From Streptomyces composti (GTDB lineage Bacteria; Actinomycetota; Actinomycetes; Streptomycetales; Streptomycetaceae), in NCBI RefSeq assembly GCF_012034205.1, contig NZ_JAATEM010000025.1, positions 1 to 64,000 of the forward strand: a stretch of 64,000 nt of DNA, in the 5' to 3' direction. A model generated the notes under the pieces. That model did not search any database. It was not told the DNA's origin and was given only the letters and a program-made list of their open reading frames with translations. Made by a program: the position numbers and the translations under genes. Of this stretch, positions 37,210 to 47,100 are shown piece after piece (position 1 is the stretch's first letter; each line of letters opens with the position of its first letter).

Positions 37210-38706
37210 TCACGTGCAGACCTTCCCGTCCTTCGGGACCGTGCCCTCGATGAGATAGGCGTTGACGGTGGAGTCGACGCAGTCGCTGCCGTTGCCGTAG
37301 GCGCCGTGGCCCTCGCCCTTCCAGGTGAGGACCACACCTACGTCCTTGCCGAGTTCGTCGGCCATGCGGCGGGCGCCCTCGTAGGGGGTGGCCGGGTCGC
37401 CGGTGTTGCCGATGACCAGGATGGGGGCGGCGCCCGGGGCGCTCACCTCGGGGGTGTCGTGCCGGCCGGGAACCGGCCAGTCGTGGCACCAGCCGGCGAT
37501 GTCCCAGCCGAGGGCGGGGCCGAAGACGGGGGAGATCTTCTCGAACTCCGGCAGCAGCTTCTTGGTCTCCGCCAGGCTCGGCCGCGCCTTGTCGTCCAGG
37601 CAGGAGATGACCCGCTGGGAGTGGGTGGTCGTGCCGTAACGGCCGGAGGCGTCGCGCTCGTTGTAGCCGTCGGCCAGGGCGAGGAGCTGGGAGCCGTCAC
37701 CCTCCTCGGCGGCCCGCAGGGCGCTGGTCAGCGCCGGCCAGCCGTCCTTGCTGTAGAGGGGGAGGATGATGCCGGTGATCGCCAGGGACTGGGTGAGCTT
37801 GCGGCCCTTGGTGGAGGTCGGCAGCGGCTCGGCGTCGATCCGCCGCAGCAGGTCCGCTATCTCGCGGGAACCCTGCTCGGGGTCCTTGCCGGTGGACTTC
37901 AGGTAGGCGTCGAGGGCGCGCTGGAAGCCGAGGGTCTGGTTGCGGGCGTGGCCCACCATGTCGGCCGTCGGGTCGACGACCGCGTCGAGGGCCATCCGGC
38001 CCACCTTCTTCGGGAAGAGGTGGGCGTAGACGCCGCCCAGCTCGGTGCCGTAGGAGATGCCGAAGTAGTTCAGCTTGTCGTCACCGACGGCCTGGCGGAT
38101 GCGGTCCAGGTCGCGGGCCGTGTCGGTGGTGGAGACGTGGCCCAGCAGCTCGCCCGCCGACTTGGCGCAGCCCTTGCCGAAGTCGGCGGCGTCGGACAGG
38201 AACGTCCGCTCCTCGGCCGGGGTGTCGGGCGTGGTGTCCACCGTGGCCTCGGCCGCCTGGATGTCCTTGTCCTCACGGCACCTCACGCCCTCGCTGGCGG
38301 CGACGCCGCGCGGGTCCCAGCTCACCAGGTCGTAGTGCTCGCGCAGCTTCGCGACCGTGCCGGCGTAGGACGGCAGCATCGACACGCCGGAGCCGCCGGG
38401 GCCGCCGAAGTTGAACACCAGGGAGCCGCGGCGCTCGTCGCCGGTGGCCTCGGCGCGGATCAGCGCCAGGCCGATCGTCTTGCCGTCCGGCTTCGACCAG
38501 TCCAGCGGCACCTCGAGCGTGGCGCACTGCCACTCCTCGCCCGGGGCGGGGGCGTCATCGGTGGACTCGCACTTCTTCCAGTCGAGCGCGGAGTCGCCCC
38601 ACTTGCCGTCGTCGCGGGCCCCGTCGTCGCCGGACGAGCCGGTGCAGCCCGCCGTCAGGAGCGCGGCGGCGACCCCGAGAGCCGTCCACCGTACGAAGCG
38701 CGTCAT
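37210..38706 (-). CDS. secreted lipoprotein alpha/beta-hydrolase, tripeptidyl aminopeptidase family
   Basis: A 498-residue lipoprotein. The signal peptide ends in LLTAGC (lipobox). The alpha/beta-hydrolase domain shows FNFGGPGGSG, nucleophile Ser in FGISYGTELGG, Asp in GNTGDPATPYEGA and His in KGEGHGAYG, with a TAP C-terminal domain (PF08386). Family members release N-terminal tripeptides or dipeptides outside the cell. The ATG at 38706 gives the signal peptide directly. It is followed on the same strand by nothing, and preceded 138 bases upstream by a paralogue; a tandem duplication is likely. Confidence 0.9.
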   Translation of the reverse strand: MTRFVRWTALGVAAALLTAGCTGSSGDDGARDDGKWGDSALDWKKCESTDDAPAPGEEWQCATLEVPLDWSKPDGKTIGLALIRAEATGDERRGSLVFNFGGPGGSGVSMLPSYAGTVAKLREHYDLVSWDPRGVAASEGVRCREDKDIQAAEATVDTTPDTPAEERTFLSDAADFGKGCAKSAGELLGHVSTTDTARDLDRIRQAVGDDKLNYFGISYGTELGGVYAHLFPKKVGRMALDAVVDPTADMVGHARNQTLGFQRALDAYLKSTGKDPEQGSREIADLLRRIDAEPLPTSTKGRKLTQSLAITGIILPLYSKDGWPALTSALRAAEEGDGSQLLALADGYNERDASGRYGTTTHSQRVISCLDDKARPSLAETKKLLPEFEKISPVFGPALGWDIAGWCHDWPVPGRHDTPEVSAPGAAPILVIGNTGDPATPYEGARRMADELGKDVGVVLTWKGEGHGAYGNGSDCVDSTVNAYLIEGTVPKDGKVCT

Positions 38707-38844
38707 GTGCCACATCCCCCCTCGGGTGCCCTCCGCACGGTGCCGCGGACGGGCGGTCAGGCCATGGTAGGCACACCCCGGCCGTGCCGTTGCGGCCTGT
38801 GGACAACCCTCTGACCTGCTCGCTTCCGCCGCAGACCGGCGCAA

Positions 38845-40392
38845 TCAGGTGCAGACGGTGCCGGCGGGCGGCACCTTGCCGTCCAGCAGATAGCCGTGCA
38901 CCGCGTTCCGCACGCACTCGTTGCCGCTGTCGTAGGCGCCGTGTCCCTGCCCCTTGTACGTGAGCTCGACGCCGACTCCCTCACCGAGCGCCCGCACCAT
39001 CCTGCGCGTCCCCTCGTAGGGGGTGGCCGGGTCGCCGGTGTTGCCGATCACCAGGATCGGCGAGGCGCCGGGCGCGCTCACATCGGGGTGCTCGGCGGCT
39101 CCGGGCACGGCCCAGTCGGTGCAGGTGATCAGCCCCCAGGCCAGGTAGTCGCCGAACAGTTCGGAGGCGGCACGGAACCGGGGCAGGCTGCGCTCCACGT
39201 CCTCGGCGGTGTAGCGGGGCGTGTCGTCGGCGCAGTTGATGGCGACGTTGGCGGGGACGAAGTTGCTGTACTCGCCGTTCTCGCCGCGGCCGGTCATGCT
39301 GTCGGACAGGGCCATCAGGATGGTGCCGTCGCCTTCGTAGGCCTGCTCGAGCCCGTCGGTGAGGAACTCCCAGAACTCCTGCGAGTACAGGGCCTGGGCG
39401 ATCCCGTTCAGGGCTTCCGTCTGGGTGAGCTCGCGGGGCGGGATGCCGGGGATCGGCTTGCTGTCGAGGTCCTTCAGCAGCGCGGCGATGCGGTCCTTGA
39501 CGTCCTCGGCGGTGTCGCCGACGGGGCACTCCTCGGTCTGCGAGACGCAGTTCTCCGCGTAGTTGCCGAGGGCGCGCTGGAAGCCCCGCGCCTGGCCGAG
39601 CGAGCCCTGCTCCGGGTCCTGGGTGGGGTCCACGACCGCGTCGAACACGGCGCGGCCCACCTTCTCGGGGAAGAGGTGGGCGTAGACGCCGCCCAGCTCG
39701 GTGCCGTAGGAGATGCCGAAGTAGTACAGCTTGTCGTCGCCCAGGACCTGCCGCATCAGGTCGAGGTCGCGGGCGGTGTCCGTGGTGCGCACATGCGGCA
39801 GGATCCGCTCGGAGCGGTCCGCGCAGGCCTCGTTGAACGACTTGGTGCTCTCCAGCAGCTCGGCGCGTTCGGCGTCGTCGTCGGGGGTGGCGTCCTGCTG
39901 GAAGTGCGCATCCATCTGCCGGTCGTTCAGGCAGAGCACGGGGGCGCTGCGGCCGACGCCGCGCGGGTCGAAGCTCACCAGGTCGTAGCGGGTGCGCAGG
40001 CGTTCGTAGTCCTCGCCGAAGGCGGGCAGCGTGGTGACGCCGGAGCCGCCGGGGCCCCCGAAGTTGAAGATCAGGGAGCCGATGCGCCGGTCCGCGGGGC
40101 CGCTGGACCTGGCCCGGATCAGCTCCAGGTCGATGGTGTCGCCCTCGGGGTCGTCCCAGTCGAGCGGAGCCTTCATCGTGGCGCACTGCCATCTCCCGCC
40201 GCCGGGCAGGGGCGAGGGGGAGGGGCCGCCGCCCTGGGCCTCGGACGGGGCCGGGCAGTCCCTCCAGCTGAGCTTCTGATCCGGCAGGTCCTGCCCCGGG
40301 TCGCCGTCCTCGCCGCAGCCGGCCAGCAGCGCCGGCAGCAGCAGGGCGGAGGCGGTCAGGGCCGCGGCGCGCGCACGGAAGGACTTGGGCAT
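38845..40392 (-). CDS. secreted lipoprotein alpha/beta-hydrolase, tripeptidyl aminopeptidase family (paralogue)
   Basis: A 515-residue lipoprotein, clearly homologous to its neighbour at 37210-38706. Lipobox LLAGC, FNFGGPGGSG, Ser in FGISYGTELGG, Asp in GNTGDPATPYEGT and His in KGQGHGAYD are shared. It differs by an insertion with Cys pair (AENCVSQTEECPV) that could form a disulfide. The ATG at 40392 starts the signal peptide (SFRARAAALTASALLLPALL). Probably transcribed first, with the shorter paralogue downstream. Acts as an exported aminopeptidase. Confidence 0.9.
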   Translation of the reverse strand: MPKSFRARAAALTASALLLPALLAGCGEDGDPGQDLPDQKLSWRDCPAPSEAQGGGPSPSPLPGGGRWQCATMKAPLDWDDPEGDTIDLELIRARSSGPADRRIGSLIFNFGGPGGSGVTTLPAFGEDYERLRTRYDLVSFDPRGVGRSAPVLCLNDRQMDAHFQQDATPDDDAERAELLESTKSFNEACADRSERILPHVRTTDTARDLDLMRQVLGDDKLYYFGISYGTELGGVYAHLFPEKVGRAVFDAVVDPTQDPEQGSLGQARGFQRALGNYAENCVSQTEECPVGDTAEDVKDRIAALLKDLDSKPIPGIPPRELTQTEALNGIAQALYSQEFWEFLTDGLEQAYEGDGTILMALSDSMTGRGENGEYSNFVPANVAINCADDTPRYTAEDVERSLPRFRAASELFGDYLAWGLITCTDWAVPGAAEHPDVSAPGASPILVIGNTGDPATPYEGTRRMVRALGEGVGVELTYKGQGHGAYDSGNECVRNAVHGYLLDGKVPPAGTVCT

Positions 40393-40489
40393 GACCCCAT
40401 CCTGCGGCCGTACCCGGCGGTAGGCGCGGGGCACCGGCCGTCCGGGCGAAACGGCCCGGAAATGATCGCCGGGAGCGGCAGCGCGTCGC

Positions 40490-43318
40490 CTACAGCGCCT
40501 CTTTGCGGGTGAGGTGGTTGAAGGCGAGCCAGCCCGGCAGCACCGGCAGCCACAGAGTCAGCAGCCGGAACAGCAGCACGGCCGGGGTGGCGACCGCCTG
40601 CGGGAGGCCCACGGCGATCAGACCGACCGTGAGGGTCACCTCGACCGCGCCCACACCGCCGGGCGTCGGCGCCGCGGAGCCCAGCGCGTTGCCCGCGAGG
40701 AAGACCACGGCCACGCTGGCGATGCTGATGGAGGTCGACTCGTCGCCGAAGGCGCGGACCGAGGCGTCCAGGCAGAGCACGAAGCAGGCGGTCAGCAGCA
40801 GCATGCCGCCGATGCCGGTGATCAGCTTCTGCGGCCGCTGCAGCACGTCCAGCATGCGCGGCACCACACCCGCGAACAGCGAGCGCACCCGGGTGACGAC
40901 GAACTTCCGCAGGAACGGCACCGAGGTCACCACCAGCATCAGCACCGCCACCGTCAGCAGGCCCGCGATGACCGTGCGGGACGGTGAGAGCGAGGGGGTC
41001 TTCTCGGTGCCGGTCAGATAGCCGAAGGCCAGCAGCATCAGGATGTGACAGCCCAGCCCGAACAGCTGCGAGGCGCCGACGCTGGCCACCGCGAGGCCCG
41101 GCCGCACCCCCGCCCGCTGGAGGAACCTGGTGTTCAGCGCCACGCCGCCCACCGCCGCCGGGGCGACGATCTTCACGAAGGACCCGGCCACCTGGGCGGC
41201 CACGGTCCGCAGGAACGGCACCCGCTCCGGCACGAACCCCAGCAGCGCCAGGGCCGCAGCGAAGTAGGTGGCCGCCGAGAACAGCACCGCCGCGATCACC
41301 CAGCGCCAGTCCGCGTTGGCGATCAGCGGCCCGAACTCGATGTGGGTGAGCTGGGTCAGCAGGAAGTAGGCGCCGATGGCGCCGGCGATGAAACTGATCA
41401 GTGTGCGCGGGCGCACCCGCTCCAGGCGGGCCGGCTCCACCGGGGCCTGCGGCCTGATCCGCAGCACCTGGTGCCGGATCTGGGTGAGCAGGTCCTCCTC
41501 GCGCGCTTCCTCCAGCGCCTCGTCCAGCGCCCGCTTCTCCGCCCGTTGCTCGGCCCGCATGGCCTTCTTGTCGGGCTTTCCCTGCGGGGTGCCCGCGGAC
41601 TGCTCGGCGCGCAGCTGCTTGGCCTGCCGGGATGCCTCGAGGACCGCCTCGCGTTCGCGTTCGGCGCGCTCCCGGGCCAGCTTGCGCAGGGTCGCGCGGG
41701 TGGAGCGGCTCAGCGCGATCGGCTGGAGCATCGGCAGGCAGTCCGCCACGGCGTCCGGTCCGAGCACGCTCACCGCCGAGGACACCGCCCGCTCGGCGCC
41801 CACCCGCAGGCCGAGCGTCACCAGCAGCTGGGCGACGTCCATGCGCAGCAGCAGCTCGCCGGCGGCGATCTCACCGGCCCGCAGATCGGTGAGGAACACC
41901 TTGCCGGAACGATCCACCAGGATCGCCTCGCCCACCAGCCTGCGGTGCGCGATGCGCCGCGACTGCAGCGCCCGCACCTGGAGCCAGGTGCCGCGCAGCA
42001 GCTCGTCGGTGATCTCCTCGTCGGACAGTGCGTCCAGGGTGCGCCCGCCGATGTGCTCGTACACGAGCATGACCGCGTCCGGGCCGAGCTCGGAGGTCGC
42101 GATCAGCTTGGGCGCGTTGGCCCCGGCCGCGATCGCCGCGTAGGCCAGCAGCGCCTCCTGCTCCAGCGTCTGGCGCAGCGAGGGGAGGCTGCGGCGGGTG
42201 GCGAAGCCGCGCAGGGTGAGGTTGCGCCACGCCCGGTAGAAGAAGCCCTGGGCCTGCTGCTCGCGGTCCACCACCGTCACGTCCAGCGGCGGACCGTCCT
42301 CCAGGGTGACGAAGTAGCGGCGGCCCCGGTCGCCGGCCTCCGGGGCCTCCGCGGACTCCACCCGGGAGGCGGTCACCGGCCGGAAGCCCACCGTGCGCAG
42401 GCCCGCCATCAGAGTGCGCCCGGTGGGCCGCACATTGGGCGAGCCGACGGCGTAGAGCGTGCCGTAGGCGACGGTCCAGCCGATCAGGACGGTGAGGATG
42501 ATCGAGAACGGGGTGGTGTACCCGGCGACCAGCATGGAGAAGGCGTCCAGCAGCAGCACCACCCACAGCACGGCGCGCCACCGGGGTCTGCGGGACATCC
42601 CCACGGCCGTCATGTACGCGATGACCGGGGCGAGATAGCCGTGCACGGGATCGGTCAGGCCGTTGATGTCGCCGGGGGAGGGCTGGGTGAGCGCCTCCTG
42701 GATGGAGCCCGGGGCGGCCCGTGCCACCCACAGGTCGGTGGCGAGGGTCACCCCGTGTGCCAGGACGGCCGCGAGCACGCCGTCGGCGATCCGCAGACCG
42801 TCGCGTTTGATCAGCCGCTCGATGGCGAACGCCACCGGCACCAGCAGGATCGCGATGCTGGAGGCGAGTCCCGCGATCTTGATGAGCAGGTCGGGCGCCT
42901 GTCCGGTGCCCTTGTTGATGTCCTGCTCCAGGCCGGCGGTGGTGCCGTGGGCGAACGCGGCGATCGCCAGCAGCACGCCGACGGCCAGGACGCCCACAAG
43001 GAGGCGCATGAGGTCGGACGGGCGGTGCACGCGGGCCGGGAGCAGCGGTTCGTCGCCCTCGACCTCGTCGATGTGCACGGTGTCGGACATGTCGGGCGCA
43101 TCCCGCTTCTTTGCCGCCTCGCGCCGGGTGTTCTTACCTGATTCGCCCGACTCGCTCGACTTGCCTGACTTGTCGCCCTGAGTTGCCTTGTCCGGCTTGC
43201 CGCCGCTCTTCGGGCCGGCGGCCCCGTTGTCCGGGCGGGCCTGCGGGCGGGTCCCCGGGCGCGACGAAGCGTCAGAGGTGCCCTCCGTGCCCTCGGGGTG
43301 CGCACCCTGCTGCTTCAT
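40490..43318 (-). CDS. pseudokinase-like/UPF0104 flippase fusion membrane protein
   Basis: A 942-residue membrane protein. Residues 1-90 are Ser/Gly/Lys-rich and disordered. Six hydrophobic helices (about 110-300, for example LLVGVLAVGVLLAIAAFAHG and AVLWVVLLLDAFSMLVAGYT) precede a cytoplasmic domain of aminoglycoside phosphotransferase/RIO-like type (KLIATSELGPDAVMLVYEHI...). In that domain the catalytic loop reads IAHRRLVGEAIL and the metal loop FLTDLRAG, so the HRD Asp and the Asn are missing: a pseudokinase. The C-terminal 320 residues are a UPF0104/lysylphosphatidylglycerol-synthase transmembrane domain (PF03706). A role in lipid-linked polymer export is possible but unproven. ATG 43318 follows AAGAAGAG. 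Confidence 0.85.
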   Translation of the reverse strand: MKQQGAHPEGTEGTSDASSRPGTRPQARPDNGAAGPKSGGKPDKATQGDKSGKSSESGESGKNTRREAAKKRDAPDMSDTVHIDEVEGDEPLLPARVHRPSDLMRLLVGVLAVGVLLAIAAFAHGTTAGLEQDINKGTGQAPDLLIKIAGLASSIAILLVPVAFAIERLIKRDGLRIADGVLAAVLAHGVTLATDLWVARAAPGSIQEALTQPSPGDINGLTDPVHGYLAPVIAYMTAVGMSRRPRWRAVLWVVLLLDAFSMLVAGYTTPFSIILTVLIGWTVAYGTLYAVGSPNVRPTGRTLMAGLRTVGFRPVTASRVESAEAPEAGDRGRRYFVTLEDGPPLDVTVVDREQQAQGFFYRAWRNLTLRGFATRRSLPSLRQTLEQEALLAYAAIAAGANAPKLIATSELGPDAVMLVYEHIGGRTLDALSDEEITDELLRGTWLQVRALQSRRIAHRRLVGEAILVDRSGKVFLTDLRAGEIAAGELLLRMDVAQLLVTLGLRVGAERAVSSAVSVLGPDAVADCLPMLQPIALSRSTRATLRKLARERAEREREAVLEASRQAKQLRAEQSAGTPQGKPDKKAMRAEQRAEKRALDEALEEAREEDLLTQIRHQVLRIRPQAPVEPARLERVRPRTLISFIAGAIGAYFLLTQLTHIEFGPLIANADWRWVIAAVLFSAATYFAAALALLGFVPERVPFLRTVAAQVAGSFVKIVAPAAVGGVALNTRFLQRAGVRPGLAVASVGASQLFGLGCHILMLLAFGYLTGTEKTPSLSPSRTVIAGLLTVAVLMLVVTSVPFLRKFVVTRVRSLFAGVVPRMLDVLQRPQKLITGIGGMLLLTACFVLCLDASVRAFGDESTSISIASVAVVFLAGNALGSAAPTPGGVGAVEVTLTVGLIAVGLPQAVATPAVLLFRLLTLWLPVLPGWLAFNHLTRKEAL

Positions 43319-43494
43319 CGTCTCTTCTTGGTCTCGTATCACCAGTCACCGCCCGCACGATGGTGGCATGCCGTACCGGTACAAGGGGGCATCAGGGTCC
43401 ATATGCGGGCCGCACAGTCTGCCGGAAGCGCTGCCCGGGGGCGAGACACCGGCGTGCGCCCGTGCGCGTCGCGTTGTCGGTGGGGTGGTGCAGG

Positions 43495-43881
43495 ATGGGC
43501 CGGATGAGTCAGGAGAGCCGACTGCCGGCACGGGCGGATGACGCTCTGCCGCCGTACGTGGAACGCGTCCTCGAAGTGGCCGAGCTCATCCCTCCGGGAC
43601 GGGTCATGACGTACGGGGACGTGGCCGAGTGGCTGGGGGAGGGCGGTCCGCGCCAGGTGGGACGTGCGATGTCCCTGTACGGCGGCGCCGTCCCCTGGTG
43701 GCGGGTCGTCCGCGCGGACGGCGTCCTGCTGCCGGGGCACGAGCTGCGGGCCCTGGCCCGCTACCGCGCGGAGGGCACGCCGCTGAAGGAGGCGAGCCGG
43801 GCCGCCGAGGGTCACCTCCCGCGCCTCGACATGAGACGCGCGCGGTGGGACGGCGGCGGACACACGGAGGGTCACATCTGA
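43495..43881 (+). CDS. alkyltransferase-like (ATL) DNA-repair protein
   Basis: A 128-residue protein of the MGMT/ATL winged-helix family. The helix-turn-helix region (GRVMTYGDVAEWLGEGGPRQVGR) is followed by an active-site loop GGAVPWWRVV, in which the acceptor Cys of PCHR is replaced by Trp. It cannot accept alkyl groups; ATL proteins instead bind O6-alkylguanine and hand the lesion to nucleotide excision repair. An ATG at 43504 is an alternative start. Adjacent to adnA on the same strand, 250 bases apart, as in mycobacteria (Rv3204 near adnAB). Confidence 0.88.
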   Translation: MGRMSQESRLPARADDALPPYVERVLEVAELIPPGRVMTYGDVAEWLGEGGPRQVGRAMSLYGGAVPWWRVVRADGVLLPGHELRALARYRAEGTPLKEASRAAEGHLPRLDMRRARWDGGGHTEGHI

Positions 43882-44132
43882 CAGCTTCCGGCATCCGGCG
43901 CCGCGCCGTGTGACCGGTGATCCGTACGGGGGAAGAAGGGCACGTCCGTGCCATGACGTACGTTCGTGAGGCGAGGGGCGCAGGTGGCGCACGTGCCTGG
44001 CGGGAACAAGCGGAAGCCCTGCTTCCGGGGTCTCCGCCGGCGTAGCGTCGGCTGCACGCGTCCCCCTCATCCCGCGGCCCCCGCCCGCACCGCGCGGGAC
44101 ACCCAGCACGACCACCAGGACCGGCGAACCAC

Positions 44133-47100
44133 GTGAGCTCCTCTTCCTCCACCAGCGACCTGCCGCACCCCCGGGTGCGCCGGGGGAGCCGCGGCGCCTA
44201 TCGGCTGGTGCGCACCCCGCCGGCTCGCGTGAATCCCCCTCCTCTGGACGCCGCACAGCGCCGTGTGGTTGACCACGAGTCCGGTCCGCTGCTGGTCCTG
44301 GCCGGTCCGGGCACCGGGAAGACCACCACGCTCGTCGAGTCCGTCGCCGCCCGTGTGGCCCGCGGCCAGGACCCCGAACGCATCCTGGTGCTCACCTTCA
44401 GCCGGCGCGCGGCGGTGGAACTGCGCGACCGCCTGGCGCTGCGCACCGGCGCCGCGCGCGCCCCGCAGGCGACCACCTTCCACTCGTTCTGCTACGCCCT
44501 GGTCCGCGCCCACCAGGACAGCGATCTCTTCGTGGAGCCGCTGCGGCTGCTGTCCGGCCCCGAACAGGACGTCACCGTCCGCGAGCTGCTGGCCGGGCAG
44601 GCCGGCCTGGAGAAACTCGGCCTCGCGCATGTGCGCTGGCCGGACGAGCTGCGCGCCTGCCTGACCACCCGCGGCTTCGCCGACGAGGTCCGCGCGGTGC
44701 TCGCCCGCAGCCGCGAACTGGGCCTCGGCCCCCGGGAGCTGGAGGCCTTCGCCCGCCGCATCGGGCGCCCCGACTGGCGGGCCGCCTCCGCCTTCCTCGC
44801 CGAGTACCTCGACGTGCTCGACCTCCAGGGCGTCCTCGACTACGCCGAGCTCGTCCACCGCGCGGTGCTGCTCGCCCGCCGTCCCGAGGTCGCCGCCGCC
44901 CTCGCCGGTCGGTACGACGCCGTGTACGTCGACGAGTACCAGGACACCGACCCCGCCCAGGTACGGCTCCTGCACGCCCTGGCCGGCGAGGGCCGCACCC
45001 TGGTCGCCTTCGGCGACCCCGACCAGTCGATCTACGCCTTCCGGGGCGCCGACGTGAACGGCATCCTCGACTTCCCGCACGCCTTCCGCCGGGCCGACGG
45101 CCGGCCGGCCCCGGTCCAGGTGCTGCGCACCTCCCGCCGTTCCGGCGCGGCGCTGCTCGCCGCCACCCGTCTGATCACCCAGCGCATGCCGCTGCCGCGG
45201 CTGCCCGCCGACAAGGTCCGCGCCCACCGCGAGCTCAGCGCGGCGCGCGACGGCGGCCGGGTCGAGGTGTACACCTACCCGACGCCCGGAACCGAGCTGG
45301 ACAACATCGCCGACATCCTCCGCCGCGCCCACCTGGAGGACGGCGTCCCGTGGAGCGAGATGGCCGTCCTGGTCCGCGCCGGCGCCCGCACCCTGCCCGT
45401 CCTCCGCCGCGCCCTCACCTCGGCCGGCGTCCCCGTCGATGTCGACGGCGACGACGTCCCCCTGCGCCACGAGCCGGCGGTGGCCCCCCTGCTGACGGCC
45501 CTGCGTGCGGTCGCCACGGCGGAGGCACGGCGCAGGGACGCCGGGGACGCCGGGGATGCGGGCGCGGGCGACGCCGGGGACGCGGGCGGTGCGGGCGACG
45601 CGGCGAGCCCGGAGGGTGCTGCGGAGACCGGCCGCCGGAAGGACACGGAGGCTGCCGGTCACGGGCGTGGCGAGGGGGCTCGTGACCGTGACACGGACAA
45701 AGAGCCCTGCTGGCTGGACACCGAGACCGCGCTCACGTTGCTCGCCTCGCCGCTCGGCGGGATGGATGCCGCCGACCTGCGGCGGCTCGGGCGGGCGCTG
45801 CGGGAGGAGGAGCGGGCTGCGGGCAACTCCCTGCCGCCGCCGTCGGACGAGTTGCTCGCGCGGGCGCTCGCCGAGCCCGAGCGGCTGGCGGTGCACGATC
45901 CCGCGTATGCGCGAGGGGCGCAGCGACTGGGCACGTTGCTGCGCAAGGCGCGCGAGCGCCTGGCGGACGGGGGCACCGCCGAGGAGGTGCTGTGGGAGCT
46001 GTGGAGCGGCACCCCGTGGCCGGGGCGTCTGGAGCACGCCGCCCGGCGCGGCGGCGCGGCCGGTCGCAACGCCGACCGGGACCTCGATGCCGTCTGCGCG
46101 CTGTTCGCCACCGCCGCCCGCGCCGAGGAGCGCACCGGAGGCCGCGGCGCCCTGAACTTCCTCGAGGAGATCGAGGCCGAGGACATCGCCGCCGACACCC
46201 TCACCCGGCGTGCCGCCCGCCCCGACGCCGTGCGCCTGATGACCGCGCACCGTTCCAAGGGGCTGGAGTGGCGGCTGGTCGTGGTGGCGGGCGTGCAGGA
46301 GGGACTGTGGCCGGACCTGCGCCGCCGCGGCTCCCTGCTCGAGGCCGACCGCATCGGCCGGGACGGACTCGCCGAACCCCTCACCCCCGGTGCGCTGCTC
46401 GCCGAGGAGCGCCGCCTGTTCTACGTGGTCGCCACCCGTGCGCGGGAGCGGCTGGTGGTGACCGCGGTGAAGGCGCCGGCCGACGACGGCGACCAGCCCT
46501 CCCGCTTCCTCACCGAACTCGGCGTCGACCCCAGGGACGTCACCGGCCGCCCGCGCCGCCCGCTCTCCGTGGCGGCACTCGTCGCCGAGCTGCGCGCCAC
46601 CACCGTGGACCCGCGGGTCTCCGACGCGCTCCGCCAGGCCGCCGCGCAGCGCCTCGCCCGGCTCGCCGCGCTCACCGACGAAGAGGGCCGCCCGCTGGTG
46701 CCCGCCGCCCACCCCTGCCGGTGGTGGGGCATGGACGAGCCGACCGAGTCCAAGGTGCCGCTGCGCGACCGGGACCAGCCCGTGGTGCTCTCCGGCAGCG
46801 CCCTCGACCAGCTCGCCAACACCTGCGCCCTGCAGTGGTTCCTGGGCCGCGAGGTGAAGGCGGACGCTCCCGCCACCGCCGCCCAGGGCTTCGGCAACGT
46901 GGTGCACGTGCTCGCCGACGAGGTGGCCTCAGGACGCACCCCGGCCGACCTCGACGTCCTCATGGAGCGCCTCGACTCCGTGTGGAACGCCCTCGCCTTC
47001 GACGCCCCGTGGAAGTCGGCGCAGGAGAGGGAGAACGCCCGGGTGGCGCTGGAGCGCTTCCTGAGGTGGCACGTCGACTCCAACCGTCTGCGCCCCGGGC

